A stretch of DNA of 64,000 nt from UBA668 sp040081465 (GTDB lineage: Bacteria > Actinomycetota > Acidimicrobiia > Acidimicrobiales > Ilumatobacteraceae): contig JBEBGL010000001.1 in the NCBI GenBank assembly GCA_040081465.1, positions 186,001 to 250,000 on the forward strand. The letters run 5' to 3'. Positions 53,352 through 61,899 of the stretch are shown here, piece after piece. A model generated the notes under the pieces. That model was not told the origin of the DNA. It did not search any database and saw only the letters and a list, made by a program, of their open reading frames with translations. Each line of letters opens with the position of its first letter. Within the stretch, counting starts at the first letter, position 1. Position numbers and translations under genes: made by a program.

Positions 53352-54134
53352 GTGACCCGTGTTCGCTTCTTCCCCGACCTCACTGGCCCACAGGTTGCCG
53401 AGCGAATCACGCCGCGCAGCATCCTCGTGCAGCCGTTGGGCGCAATCGAGCAGCACGGCCCGCACTTGCCGCTCAGCACTGACTCGGTGATTGCCACCGC
53501 GGTCGCCGAAGCAGCGGTGGCTAAGGTGGGCGATGAGCTCGACGTGTGGTTACTGCCGACGCTCGAGTACACGAAGAGCAACGAGCACGCGTGGTCGCCA
53601 GGCACGGTCTGGTTGTCGGCCACGACGCTGCTGGCGGTGCTCGACGACATCGGCCGTTGTGTGGCCACGACCAACGCGCAGCGTTTGGTGTTCTTCAACG
53701 GGCACGGCGGCAACAGTGCGCTCCTAAACGTTGCCAACCGCGAGGTGCGATTGGCGCATGGGCTGATGACGTTCGTCACGCACCCTGGTGTGCCACCCGA
53801 TCAGGGCGGCGTGTCGGCTGCCGACGAGATGGGCATGGGTGTGCACGGAGGAACCGACGAGACCTCGCTGATGCTGCACCTTGCGCCAAGTCTCGTGCAG
53901 TTGGACAAGGCACAGCGGCGCATCCCAGAAGCGATGGCCGACAACAAGCACGTGCGATTCGGAGGATCGGTCAGCTTCGGCTGGATGTCGAACGACTTCT
54001 TCCCCGACGGTTACATCGGCGATCCGACGGCAGCGACGGCGCAGTTGGGCAAGCAACTATTCGACGGCGCGGTGCAGGGCTTCTGCGACGCTCTGCGCGA
54101 GATCGCCGTCTTCAACTTCGGCCGGACGCCGTGA
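53352..54134 (+). CDS. Creatininase-family amidohydrolase
   Basis: A 260-residue metal-dependent amidohydrolase. The metal-ligand block is GAIEQHGPHLPLSTDS (Glu, His, Asp), then FNGHGGN (His) and HGGTDETSLML (Glu). The family includes creatininase, formamide hydrolases and mycofactocin MftE; no mycofactocin genes are nearby. GTG 53352 overlaps nothing and has TAACGT 6 nt upstream. The stop overlaps the M20 gene start as GTGA, so the two enzymes are probably stoichiometrically coupled, acting in sequence on a cyclic or linear amide. Substrate unknown. Confidence 0.87.
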   Translation: MTRVRFFPDLTGPQVAERITPRSILVQPLGAIEQHGPHLPLSTDSVIATAVAEAAVAKVGDELDVWLLPTLEYTKSNEHAWSPGTVWLSATTLLAVLDDIGRCVATTNAQRLVFFNGHGGNSALLNVANREVRLAHGLMTFVTHPGVPPDQGGVSAADEMGMGVHGGTDETSLMLHLAPSLVQLDKAQRRIPEAMADNKHVRFGGSVSFGWMSNDFFPDGYIGDPTAATAQLGKQLFDGAVQGFCDALREIAVFNFGRTP

Positions 54135-55408
54135 CCAACGAGGGCACGCAGCTCGGCGACCTCCGCATTGATGGCGACCGTCTCTGGCGTCGGCTGGAAG
54201 CACTGGGCGAGATTGGAGCGGTGCTCGGACCGAACGGCGAGCGCGGGTGTGCGCGATTGGCGCTCACCGACGCCGACCGCGAAGGGCGCGATCTAGTCGT
54301 CGGTTGGATGCACGACCTTGGCCTGACAGTCTCGATCGACGCGATAGGGAACGTCGTCGCCACACGAGCGGGTACCGACTCGGCAGCCGCGCCGGTGATG
54401 ATCGGTTCCCACATCGACACGGTGCGCACGGGCGGTCGCTTCGACGGCAACCTTGGCGTGCTCGGCGGACTGGAAGTGATCGAGACGCTCGATCAGCACG
54501 GAATCGCGACTGCGCGACCGATAAGCGTTGCGTTCTTCACCGACGAAGAAGGTGCGCGCTTTCAACCCGACATGCTCGGCAGCCTCGTCTACGTCGGCGG
54601 CATGGGACTTGAGGATGCGCTCGACGTGAGAGCGACCGACGATGGCGCGCGCCTGGGCGACGAGCTAACACGCATCGGCTATGCCGGCCCGACTCCGTGC
54701 CCGACAGCCAGCGCGCCGCACGCATACGTCGAACTGCATATCGAGCAGGGGCCGGTGCTTGAGGACGAAGGCATCACGATTGGTGCCGTCACCGGCGTGC
54801 AGGGCATCTCGTGGACCGAACTCACGATCACTGGTCAGTCTGCACACGCCGGCACAACACCCATGCGTTTGCGACACGACGCTGGCTACGCCGCCGCTGC
54901 CATCACCGCTGGCGTGCGTGCTATTGCGAAGGAGATGGGCGGCACGCAAGTTGCCACGGTCGGCCGTTGCGAGTTTCAGCCGAACTTGGTGAACGTAATA
55001 GCTGCCAAGGCAACAATGACGATCGACCTGCGCAACACCGATGAAGCACTGCTGCAAAAAGCGGAGGCATCGTTTCATGAACTCTGCGACCAGCTTGCCG
55101 ACGAGGAAGGCGTCACCATCGAACGCCGATCACTCGCGCGCTTCGAACCGGTTGAGTTCGATGAAACGATGATCAAGCTCGTGCAGCGCACGGCTCAACG
55201 CCTTGGGCATTCAACGAAACTGATGCCGAGCGGTGCCGGACACGACGCACAGATGCTTGCGCGTGTCTGCCCGACATCGATGATCTTCGTGCAGAGCGTC
55301 AACGGACTGTCGCACAACATCGCTGAATACACGAAGCCCGCCGACAACACCGCTGGCGCGAACGTTTTGCTGCAGGTAGTGCTCGCTAAGGCGACGGAAG
55401 CCGACTGA
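54131..55408 (+). CDS. M20-family Zn amidohydrolase (allantoate amidohydrolase / N-carbamoyl amino acid hydrolase type)
   Basis: A 425-residue binuclear zinc hydrolase. Metal ligands are in MIGSHIDTVRTGGRFDGNLG (His, Asp), FFTDEEGARF (Glu-Glu) and ELHIEQGPVLED (His), with the C-terminal His in SGAGHDAQML. The HIEQGP block separates the allantoate amidohydrolase/L-carbamoylase/ureidoglycolate branch from M20 peptidases. It would release ammonia and CO2 from an N-carbamoyl group. I chose GTG 54131, overlapping the creatininase stop by 4 bp; the longer frame is a shadow inside that gene. Confidence 0.88.
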   Translation: MTNEGTQLGDLRIDGDRLWRRLEALGEIGAVLGPNGERGCARLALTDADREGRDLVVGWMHDLGLTVSIDAIGNVVATRAGTDSAAAPVMIGSHIDTVRTGGRFDGNLGVLGGLEVIETLDQHGIATARPISVAFFTDEEGARFQPDMLGSLVYVGGMGLEDALDVRATDDGARLGDELTRIGYAGPTPCPTASAPHAYVELHIEQGPVLEDEGITIGAVTGVQGISWTELTITGQSAHAGTTPMRLRHDAGYAAAAITAGVRAIAKEMGGTQVATVGRCEFQPNLVNVIAAKATMTIDLRNTDEALLQKAEASFHELCDQLADEEGVTIERRSLARFEPVEFDETMIKLVQRTAQRLGHSTKLMPSGAGHDAQMLARVCPTSMIFVQSVNGLSHNIAEYTKPADNTAGANVLLQVVLAKATEAD

Positions 55409-55417
55409 ACGCGAAAG

Positions 55418-55447
55418 AGGCGCCGGCCGAAGCCGACGCCCCTCTCG
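55418..55447. terminator. UUCG-loop terminator between convergent genes
   Basis: Arms 55421-55429 and 55434-55442 pair at 8 of 9 positions. Read on the minus strand, the loop is C(TTCG)G, the stable tetraloop, followed by TCTTT, so it terminates the minus-strand ABC-transporter operon best and may also stop the M20 gene. Confidence 0.65.
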
Positions 55448-55477
55448 AATTCAATTCAACGCGTTGACTACTAGGTC

Positions 55478-56590
55478 TTAGCCGCGACCCGGCGCATCAG
55501 CGCAGTACTCGTTGGTGAACAGGCCGTCGACGCTGTCGGCGATCTCGACGCCCTGATCGGCGTAGATCGGGGCCAGGACGTCGTACAGACCCTGGACGCG
55601 GTCAGCGTCGAAGCTGCAGTACGTGCCATCGGGGCTGTTGGTTGCGAAGCCATCCGACTCGACTAGTGCAATGCCAGCGGCGTTGACAGCCTCAGACAAG
55701 CCCCAGAACCCGGCGTGCACCTCGTTGATCTCGATCATCTTGTTCATGATCGGAGTGGGATCGTCGAGGAAGTCGATCCATGCCTGCTGCATAGCGGGCA
55801 CGAGCAACTTGAGGCATTCGTCGAGTTCCTCGACACGGTCACGCATCATCGTGATCGCGGCGGGATAGTTGTCGAAGCCCATCTCGGCGACGGTGAAGAA
55901 CGAGACATCGGCAGGAGCGCCGTCTTTCCAGTTGATCTCGTTCTCGTACTTGTACACCTCGTTAGTCGCGAAGCCCTGCTGGATCACTCCACCGTTCGTG
56001 GCGACGAACTGAGCATCGGATCCGTCGTAGGTCGGGACGTCTTGATCGGCCGTCATGATGCCGGAGGCAATCATGAAGTCGATGTAAGCGGTACCAGGGA
56101 AGTGCAACACGTCAGCACCGGTGGCGGCAATGTCGGCCGGCTCTTGGATGTCGTACTGAGCGGGGTCCCACATCACCATCTGCGGATCCTTGTCGAGGGT
56201 CTTGGCAATGGCGACCATGTCGACCGCTGCGGAGTCTTTGATGACGTCGCTCATGTTGATGTACACCATGTCGGCTTCGCCGTCGAGCAAGACCGAGCTA
56301 CCTGCCTTGTCGAAGTTCACCGTGTTGATCTCGATCTCCTCAAGGCCGCCGACCGCGTACTTCTCTTGCACGGCGCCTGAGTAGTTGACCGAGTCTGCAC
56401 TGATCGTGCCTTCAGTTCCGATGAGCTGATAGGTGCCGCCGTGCTCGAGTTCCGGGAACCAGTCGGTCTGGATCACGAGCTTGGCCGGACACGCGTCGGA
56501 TGACGCCGCCTCTTTGTCATCGTCGCCGCAGGCGCCGAGTACGCCGATGGACAGCGCTGTGAACGCTGCCATCGCTTTTTGACCTTTCAT
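55478..56590 (-). CDS. ABC transporter substrate-binding lipoprotein (NMT1/THI5-like)
   Basis: A 370-residue lipoprotein: signal peptide with lipobox GVLGA-Cys21 followed by an acidic GDDDKEAASSD linker, then a binding domain beginning KLVIQTDWFPELEHGGTYQ, typical of NMT1/SsuA-like proteins that bind pyrimidines, thiamine precursors, taurine or similar. GLEEIEINTVNFDKAGSSVLLDGEADMVY is in the same region, split by glycines. AAGGGGAG lies before ATG 56590. The operon with a cytosine-deaminase-type enzyme suggests a ring-nitrogen substrate; this is inference. Confidence 0.87.
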   Translation of the reverse strand: MKGQKAMAAFTALSIGVLGACGDDDKEAASSDACPAKLVIQTDWFPELEHGGTYQLIGTEGTISADSVNYSGAVQEKYAVGGLEEIEINTVNFDKAGSSVLLDGEADMVYINMSDVIKDSAAVDMVAIAKTLDKDPQMVMWDPAQYDIQEPADIAATGADVLHFPGTAYIDFMIASGIMTADQDVPTYDGSDAQFVATNGGVIQQGFATNEVYKYENEINWKDGAPADVSFFTVAEMGFDNYPAAITMMRDRVEELDECLKLLVPAMQQAWIDFLDDPTPIMNKMIEINEVHAGFWGLSEAVNAAGIALVESDGFATNSPDGTYCSFDADRVQGLYDVLAPIYADQGVEIADSVDGLFTNEYCADAPGRG

Positions 56591-56648
56591 GTTTTTCTCC
56601 CCTTGTTGGTTGTTGTTGAGACTGGTTTCTTGAACGTCAGATTGAGCG

Positions 56649-57530
56649 TCAGGTTCGAGTTCCTGCAGATTCGTGCCAATTGCGAATGGCTCGCGTTGAG
56701 AAGTAACCGATGACTAGGAACATCACGATCCCGAACAGTGAGGCCATGATCGTGCCGGCGAACATTTCGGGGCGTTCAGCGGCTCTTTGTTGCTTCACGC
56801 GGATGTAGTAGCCGATTCCCTTTTCGCCTTTGACGAAGAAGAAGTCAGCGACAACAGCACCGATGACCGCCCCGCCTGAGGCAATACGGACGCCCGTCAT
56901 CGTCGCTGGCAATGCACCTGGAAGCTCGAGCTTCCAAAGTCGCGTCATGCGACTCGTTCTGTTAAGCGTGAACAGATCATGGTGCAGACGATCGGCGGAC
57001 TGAAGTCCGAACAGCGTGTTGGTGATGACAGGGAAGATCGCGATCAGCACCACTACTACGAGCCGAACGCCAAACTCTTCTCCAAACAACTGTGTAAGCA
57101 GCGGTGTGATGGCGAGGATCGGGACGGTCTGCAGCACGACCGCATACGGAAAGATCGCACGCTCCGCGCTCTTGGACAAGTTCATTGCGATCGCGATCAA
57201 CATGCCCAGAACAACTGAGACGGTAAGTCCGACAAGCGTTACCTTCAGCGTTGGCCACAGGTACTCAAGAATTGGTCGCAATCCGTTCCGCTCATCCCAC
57301 AGCGGCATGAAGCCATCTTTGATTACTTCGTGCGGGAACGGAAGTGTGTTGATTCGTCGCGCTGCGATATCGAACCTGTTTGCGCTGTACGCGTACCAGA
57401 TTCCGATAAAGCCGGCGAATGTAAGAGCGGGCGGCCACGCCTTGCTAAACCAACCGCCGCCGTCGCGCGTTCGGCGCGCGGAAACAGATGAAGCAATGAT
57501 CGATGCGGGCAGCGGCGTGCTGTCGCTCAC
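56649..57530 (-). CDS. ABC transporter permease (SsuC/ThiX type)
   Basis: A 293-residue permease with about six spans. The EAA loop region is LWKLELPGALPATMTGVRIA, followed by GGAVIGAVVADFF, typical of nitrate/sulfonate/HMP-type importers. GTG 57530 overlaps the ATPase stop by 4 bp (GTGA); the longer frame would run into the ATPase gene. Partner of the adjacent ATPase and binding protein. Confidence 0.9.
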   Translation of the reverse strand: MSDSTPLPASIIASSVSARRTRDGGGWFSKAWPPALTFAGFIGIWYAYSANRFDIAARRINTLPFPHEVIKDGFMPLWDERNGLRPILEYLWPTLKVTLVGLTVSVVLGMLIAIAMNLSKSAERAIFPYAVVLQTVPILAITPLLTQLFGEEFGVRLVVVVLIAIFPVITNTLFGLQSADRLHHDLFTLNRTSRMTRLWKLELPGALPATMTGVRIASGGAVIGAVVADFFFVKGEKGIGYYIRVKQQRAAERPEMFAGTIMASLFGIVMFLVIGYFSTRAIRNWHESAGTRT

Positions 57531-58303
57531 GCGTGGGAACCCTTCAGATCGGCGCTGATCTGTCCGCACAACTCTGCGAACGCCGGCTCAAACCGCAGCT
57601 CATCGACACGTGGAAACGGAAATGACACCGGATAATCGCCCACGATGCGGCCGGGCCTTGCCGACATAACCAGCACACGCGTCGACAGGAAAACTGCCTC
57701 GCTGATGCTGTGCGTGATGAACACGCCCGCGAACTGCTCGAGCTGAAACAGGCGCAGGAGTTCGGCGTTGAGTTGCCCGCGCGTGATCTCGTCAACCGCG
57801 CCAAAGGGCTCGTCGAAGAGAAACACTTTCGGTCGCAAAACCAACGAGCGCGCAACGCTGCAGCGCATCTTCATTCCGCCTGAGAGTTGCTTGGGGTACT
57901 TGCTCTCGTGGCCAACCAGGTTGACCAATCGAATGACTTCGTCGGTCTTTGCATGGCGTTCGGCCTTAGGCATGCCCTGCAATTCGGCGTTGAGTTCGAT
58001 GTTGCGGCGCACGGTGCGCCACGGCAGCAGCGTTGGATCTTGGAAGACGTAGCCGATCGAGTCGCGATCGACGTCGCATCGTCCCGCGGTCTGGCGCGTG
58101 AGCCCGGACGCGATACGGAGCAAAGTCGACTTGCCGCATCCCGACGGACCGACAACAGCGACAAATTCGCCGGGACCGACGCTGAATGAGACGTCGTCTA
58201 GGGCATGAGTGCCATCGGGGAACGCCATCGAGACATGGTCAAACGACAGGCGTGGGACCGCGGCCCCTTCTGGCTTCGTGGCAGTCGTGGGCACAGTCGA
58301 CAT
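57527..58303 (-). CDS. ABC transporter ATPase (SsuB/ThiZ type)
   Basis: A 258-residue ATPase. Walker A is VGPSGCGKSTLL, the Q-loop is YVFQDPTLLPWRTV, the signature is LSGGMKMRCSVARSL, and Walker B is VFLFDEPFGAVD, with H-loop ITHSISEAV. The LPW motif after the Q-loop is typical of the nitrate/sulfonate/pyrimidine family. TACCAT lies 10 nt before ATG 58303, so this importer may have its own promoter downstream of the deaminase gene. Confidence 0.93.
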   Translation of the reverse strand: MSTVPTTATKPEGAAVPRLSFDHVSMAFPDGTHALDDVSFSVGPGEFVAVVGPSGCGKSTLLRIASGLTRQTAGRCDVDRDSIGYVFQDPTLLPWRTVRRNIELNAELQGMPKAERHAKTDEVIRLVNLVGHESKYPKQLSGGMKMRCSVARSLVLRPKVFLFDEPFGAVDEITRGQLNAELLRLFQLEQFAGVFITHSISEAVFLSTRVLVMSARPGRIVGDYPVSFPFPRVDELRFEPAFAELCGQISADLKGSHA

Positions 58304-58313
58304 CCTGCCGACG

Positions 58314-58319
58314 ATGGTA
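58314..58319 (-). promoter_or_regulatory. Putative -10 element TACCAT of the ABC importer genes
   Basis: TACCAT (minus) is 10 nt before ATG 58303, in the 45-bp gap after the deaminase-type gene. Confidence 0.35.
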
Positions 58320-58348
58320 GGACATCCGTCAGCGCCCGAAAGGGACCG

Positions 58349-59554
58349 CTATACGATTTGTCCGTTCGGCTTGCCCTGTACGACGCCGTTCCGGATCAGG
58401 GTCCGCTCGCTTGGAGCAAACGCAATTGCCTCGCGAGTGGTCATCGCAGGCACGATCATCAAGTCGGCGGCCATGCCGACCTCAGTTCCGGCAATAGCGA
58501 GCCCCATCGCCGTTCGCACCGCGTTACTCACCGTGGCGTAGGCCTCGTGGGGGAGCAGGTGACCAACCATCACCATCAAACTCGCCGTCTCAAGACAGTC
58601 GCCGCGCCCGACGGGGTTGAACGGGTCTTGCAAGTTGTCTGCGCCGGCGGCGACGTTGACGCCTGCGGTCCGCAACGCACCGATGGCGGTAAGCGCCCGC
58701 GGGGTGCCGACACCATGCTCGCGCCCCTGCAGATAAAGGTTGCTGCTGGGCAGTGCGATCACGGTGATACCGGCCTCGGCGATGCGCTCGCTGATCTTCG
58801 CCTGCACACTCGGGCTCTGCATAACCAGGCTGATGCAATGCGACGCCGCGACGCGATGGGGAAATCCGGAAGCAATCACGCGCTCGGCGAGATCTGCGAG
58901 TGCGAACCGCGATGGGTCGAGCGTCTCGTCGACGTGCAGATCGACCGGCAGGCCGGCGTCCGCGGCTGCCGCGAGGAACGCTTCGTTGGCGGCATGCGGG
59001 TCGGGCTCGAGATGCGGACAACCACCGATGCCGTCAATGCCCATAGCGATGGCCTCGCGCAGCAACGCCCGGTGGTGTGCTCCAGCAGGGCCGACACTGG
59101 GAAAGCCTGTTAGCGCGAAGACCTCGATGTCGACGACGTCGCGTAGACGATCGCGAACCTCCAGCAACGCGATCACCGACGAGAGACCGTTGTCCTTGGT
59201 GAGATCGGCGTGCGTGCGAATCGCGGTCGCGCCGTTACGTGCGATCAATCGAGCCGCCCGCTCGGCCCGCGATTCGACATCCGCTCCGGTGATGGACCCG
59301 TGCGCTGCTTCCATCGCGACGATCGCGCCGATCAGGTCGCCAGTCGGGTTCGGTACGGTCTCCGCAAGGAACGCCTTATCGAGATGCGCGTGAGCCTCGG
59401 CCATCGCGGGCAGAACTAGCGCGCCGTCTGCATCGAGTCGCTCGTCGCCACTTTCCGCCGGAGCGCCCACCGACGCGACGAGACCGCCGCTGATGCGAAG
59501 CGTCGTCCGCATGCCATCCGCTAGTAACGCGTTGTCGATGAAGAGGTCAGCCAC
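58349..59554 (-). CDS. Cytosine-deaminase-type amidohydrolase (CodA-like)
   Basis: A 401-residue TIM-barrel amidohydrolase. Metal/catalytic blocks are AEAHAHLDKAF (His-x-His), LHVDETLD (His and Glu), AASHCISLV (His) and AAGADNLQDPFNPVGRGD (Asp306). Overall it resembles cytosine deaminases and related creatinine/isoguanine deaminases. The residue after Asp306 is Asn307 where E. coli CodA has Asp314, a substrate-contact position, so the true substrate may not be cytosine. GTG 59554 overlaps the gamma-glutamyltransferase by 8 bp. Cytoplasmic; no signal. Confidence 0.85.
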   Translation of the reverse strand: MADLFIDNALLADGMRTTLRISGGLVASVGAPAESGDERLDADGALVLPAMAEAHAHLDKAFLAETVPNPTGDLIGAIVAMEAAHGSITGADVESRAERAARLIARNGATAIRTHADLTKDNGLSSVIALLEVRDRLRDVVDIEVFALTGFPSVGPAGAHHRALLREAIAMGIDGIGGCPHLEPDPHAANEAFLAAAADAGLPVDLHVDETLDPSRFALADLAERVIASGFPHRVAASHCISLVMQSPSVQAKISERIAEAGITVIALPSSNLYLQGREHGVGTPRALTAIGALRTAGVNVAAGADNLQDPFNPVGRGDCLETASLMVMVGHLLPHEAYATVSNAVRTAMGLAIAGTEVGMAADLMIVPAMTTREAIAFAPSERTLIRNGVVQGKPNGQIV

Positions 59555-61136
59555 CGGCGACCGTGCCTACGACCGCGCGTGGGTCGCTGGCGCCAGCCCA
59601 GAAGCCGTTCGAGTCGCGCATGATGATTTGCGCGTGCCCGAAGTCGCTGCTGTAGGCAGCGCGAGCAACAGTCGTGTGTCCGCGTGCGGACAAGCCGGGC
59701 GCCCAGGTTGATGGCGCGTGCCCTTCGATCTCGACGATCGGCCCAGCGGGCGCGGTCCACGTATCGAAGCCGGTCTCGGGTCCGGCAAGTCCCCAGCGCG
59801 GCGCGTTCATCGCGGTCGCGGGCGATTGGCGGTGGTGGAAGAGTCGGGTCGCGAGCTGCAACAAAATCTGCGGCTGCGCATCGCCGCCCATTGCGCCGAA
59901 GACCGCCGCCAACTCGCCTTCGTGCGTTGCCAGCGCTGGCGACAATGTGTGCGGCGGTCGCCTGCGCGGCGCCAGTTCGGCTGGGTGCCCAGGCGTCAGG
60001 TTGAAGCCGAGCCCGCGGTTGTGGAGATTGATCTGGGTGTTGGGCTCGACGAGCCACGAACCAAACCCGGCAGCGTTCGACTGAATGAGCGACACGCCCA
60101 TTCCACCCGCATCGGTGGTGCACAGGTAGGTGGTGTCGCCCGAGCGAGTTGGCATCGGCCACTTTCCGGCGCGCGCAGTGTTGAGCATTGACGAACGGCC
60201 GGCGATCGCAGCAAGCAGCCGGTTGCCATCGGCGCCGTCGTGCAGTGCCGCAGGCCGATCGAAGCCAGCGACCTTTGCGGCTTCAATCAACAGGTGCGCC
60301 CAGTGTTCGTTGTCCGGGTCGTCGGGCAGGTCGAGTTGCGCAGCGAGTGCGGCTGCGCCAAGTGTGAGGTAGCCCTGCGAGTTCGGCGGCACCGTCCACA
60401 GATCGACGCCCCACGCCGTCGCCCGTAGCGCATCGACCCACTCGGCCTGCGGCTTGCGCATGTCGGCCTCGGAGTACCAATCGTCGCCAGCGTCTTGTCG
60501 TCCTAGGCGCCGCAAGCCCTCGCCGAAATCGCCGAGATAGTGCGCGTCGCGGCCGCCTTCGCAGATCGCGCGCAGCGCCCGAGCCACGCCGGGGCGAGTT
60601 ACCCGATCACCAGAACGCTGAGCTTGGCTTACAAGTTCGTGCAAGGTGGCGCGTGCGCGCTCATCGACGGTGCTCGCCGAGCCGACCAACAATGGGCTGG
60701 CAGGGAAGCCATCGGTCGCGAGCGCAATTGCCGGTGCGAGCAACGTCGCTAGCGGCATGCTGGCGAACCGTTCGTGTAGCGCTACCCAGCCGTCGACACA
60801 GCCGGGGATGGTGACCGTGCGAATGTCGTGGCGGAACGGCATCACGCTGTGTCCCGACTTTCGAACCGCCTCGGCATTCGCTCCGCTTCCGGCGCGTCCG
60901 CTCGAGTTCAGGCAATGCACGTGTCCGTGGTAACTCACCAGCGCGAATAGGTCGCCGCCCATGCCGCATAGGTGCGGTCCGGTGACGGCGATTGCAGCAT
61001 TCGTCGCAATCGCGGCATCGACCGCATTGCCGCCCATCGCGAGAATTGCGAGGCCGGCCTGAGTTGCCAAACCGTCGGCGCTGGACACCATGTAGTTCGG
61101 CGAGCGCGTACTTGGTGGTGCAGGCATAGCCGTCAT
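59547..61136 (-). CDS. Gamma-glutamyltransferase family protein, cytoplasmic
   Basis: A 529-residue Ntn-hydrolase of the GGT family. MVSSADGLATQAGLAILAMGGNAVDAA is the family N-terminal block (in two parts), and the self-cleavage/nucleophile Thr lies in SGDTTYLCTTDAGG. LNSSGRAG and GAMGGDAQPQ are also conserved. It has no signal peptide, unlike periplasmic GGT, so it likely acts on an intracellular gamma-glutamyl amide. ATG 61136 overlaps the phosphodiesterase stop (ATGA), and its stop overlaps the deaminase-type start. Confidence 0.88.
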   Translation of the reverse strand: MTAMPAPPSTRSPNYMVSSADGLATQAGLAILAMGGNAVDAAIATNAAIAVTGPHLCGMGGDLFALVSYHGHVHCLNSSGRAGSGANAEAVRKSGHSVMPFRHDIRTVTIPGCVDGWVALHERFASMPLATLLAPAIALATDGFPASPLLVGSASTVDERARATLHELVSQAQRSGDRVTRPGVARALRAICEGGRDAHYLGDFGEGLRRLGRQDAGDDWYSEADMRKPQAEWVDALRATAWGVDLWTVPPNSQGYLTLGAAALAAQLDLPDDPDNEHWAHLLIEAAKVAGFDRPAALHDGADGNRLLAAIAGRSSMLNTARAGKWPMPTRSGDTTYLCTTDAGGMGVSLIQSNAAGFGSWLVEPNTQINLHNRGLGFNLTPGHPAELAPRRRPPHTLSPALATHEGELAAVFGAMGGDAQPQILLQLATRLFHHRQSPATAMNAPRWGLAGPETGFDTWTAPAGPIVEIEGHAPSTWAPGLSARGHTTVARAAYSSDFGHAQIIMRDSNGFWAGASDPRAVVGTVAGG

Positions 61137-61876
61137 GCCCAGATACCTCTTTCCTCGAACACCTGGCGCAAGACCGGCGGTCGATCCGTCATCAGTCCGT
61201 CGACACCGAGATCGAGCAAGCGGTTCATCTCCTTCGGTTCGTCAATCGTCCACACGTGAACCTTGATGCCGAGGCGATGAGCACGCTTGATGAGACCATT
61301 GGTGACGACCGTGAGTGGACCTTGGCGCACCGGAATCTGCGCGGCATTGGCCGCAGCCCGACGAGGCCATCCGAATCGCAGCTTTGCAGTTTCGCCTGGG
61401 CCGAGCGCGGAGCACAGCTGTGGCCCGAGCAGCTTGCGTAAACGTTGGATACGACGATCGCTGAATGCACCAACACTGACGCGGTCTAGCGCGTTGGACC
61501 GCTGCAGAGTTGCAACCAACGCTTCAACAGCAGCGTCGCTCTTGCAGTCGATGTTGACCCGCATGTCCGGCCATGTGCCGAGCATGTCGGCGAGCAAGGG
61601 GATAGGAGCCTTGCCATCGACGAGCGCAGTCCGCACCTCGCTCCACGGTAAGTCGCTGATTCGCGCATCGCGACCACAGGTGCGGCTGAGATCGTTGTCG
61701 TGAAACGCAACCAGCACATCGTCGCTAGTGACCTGCACGTCGGTCTCGACGTACAGGTAGCCCTGATCGACCGCGTACTGAAACGCGGGCATCGTGTTCT
61801 CCGGCATGTCGCTGGCCCCGCCACGATGTGCGAACGGAATCGGGCCGTCCCAGTCGAGGTAAGGATGGACATGCAT
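61133..61876 (-). CDS. Glycerophosphodiester phosphodiesterase
   Basis: A 247-residue GDPD-family TIM barrel that hydrolyses glycerophosphodiesters to glycerol-3-phosphate and an alcohol. Catalytic blocks are FAHRGGASDMPENT (first His, Glu), YVETDVQVTSDDVLVAFHDNDL (metal Glu-Asp and second His, across two strands) and KVHVWTIDEP. No signal peptide. First gene of the minus-strand run GDPD-GGT-deaminase-ABC; a weak GATACT hexamer is 7 nt before ATG 61876. Confidence 0.92.
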   Translation of the reverse strand: MHVHPYLDWDGPIPFAHRGGASDMPENTMPAFQYAVDQGYLYVETDVQVTSDDVLVAFHDNDLSRTCGRDARISDLPWSEVRTALVDGKAPIPLLADMLGTWPDMRVNIDCKSDAAVEALVATLQRSNALDRVSVGAFSDRRIQRLRKLLGPQLCSALGPGETAKLRFGWPRRAAANAAQIPVRQGPLTVVTNGLIKRAHRLGIKVHVWTIDEPKEMNRLLDLGVDGLMTDRPPVLRQVFEERGIWA

Positions 61877-61883
61877 TGCGCCC

Positions 61884-61889
61884 AGTATC
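61884..61889 (-). promoter_or_regulatory. Weak putative -10 element GATACT of the GDPD gene
   Basis: GATACT (minus) is 7 nt before ATG 61876 and overlaps the plus-strand TATCGT by 4 bp. It does not fit TANNNT, so it is listed with low confidence. Confidence 0.25.
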
Positions 61890-61891
61890 GT
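61886..61891 (+). promoter_or_regulatory. Putative -10 element TATCGT, leaderless promoter of the aldehyde dehydrogenase gene
   Basis: TATCGT is 8 nt before ATG 61900; the divergent intergenic region is 23 bp. Confidence 0.45.
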
Positions 61892-61899
61892 CGGTTTCT

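Noticed and set aside
53327..53779. 151-codon N-terminal extension of the FAD oxidoreductase
   Set aside because: It overlaps the creatininase gene in antisense; the dinucleotide-binding motif begins just after ATG 53326.
53352..54134. Mycofactocin protein MftE
   Set aside because: The same creatininase superfamily, but no mftA-D or mftF genes in the region.
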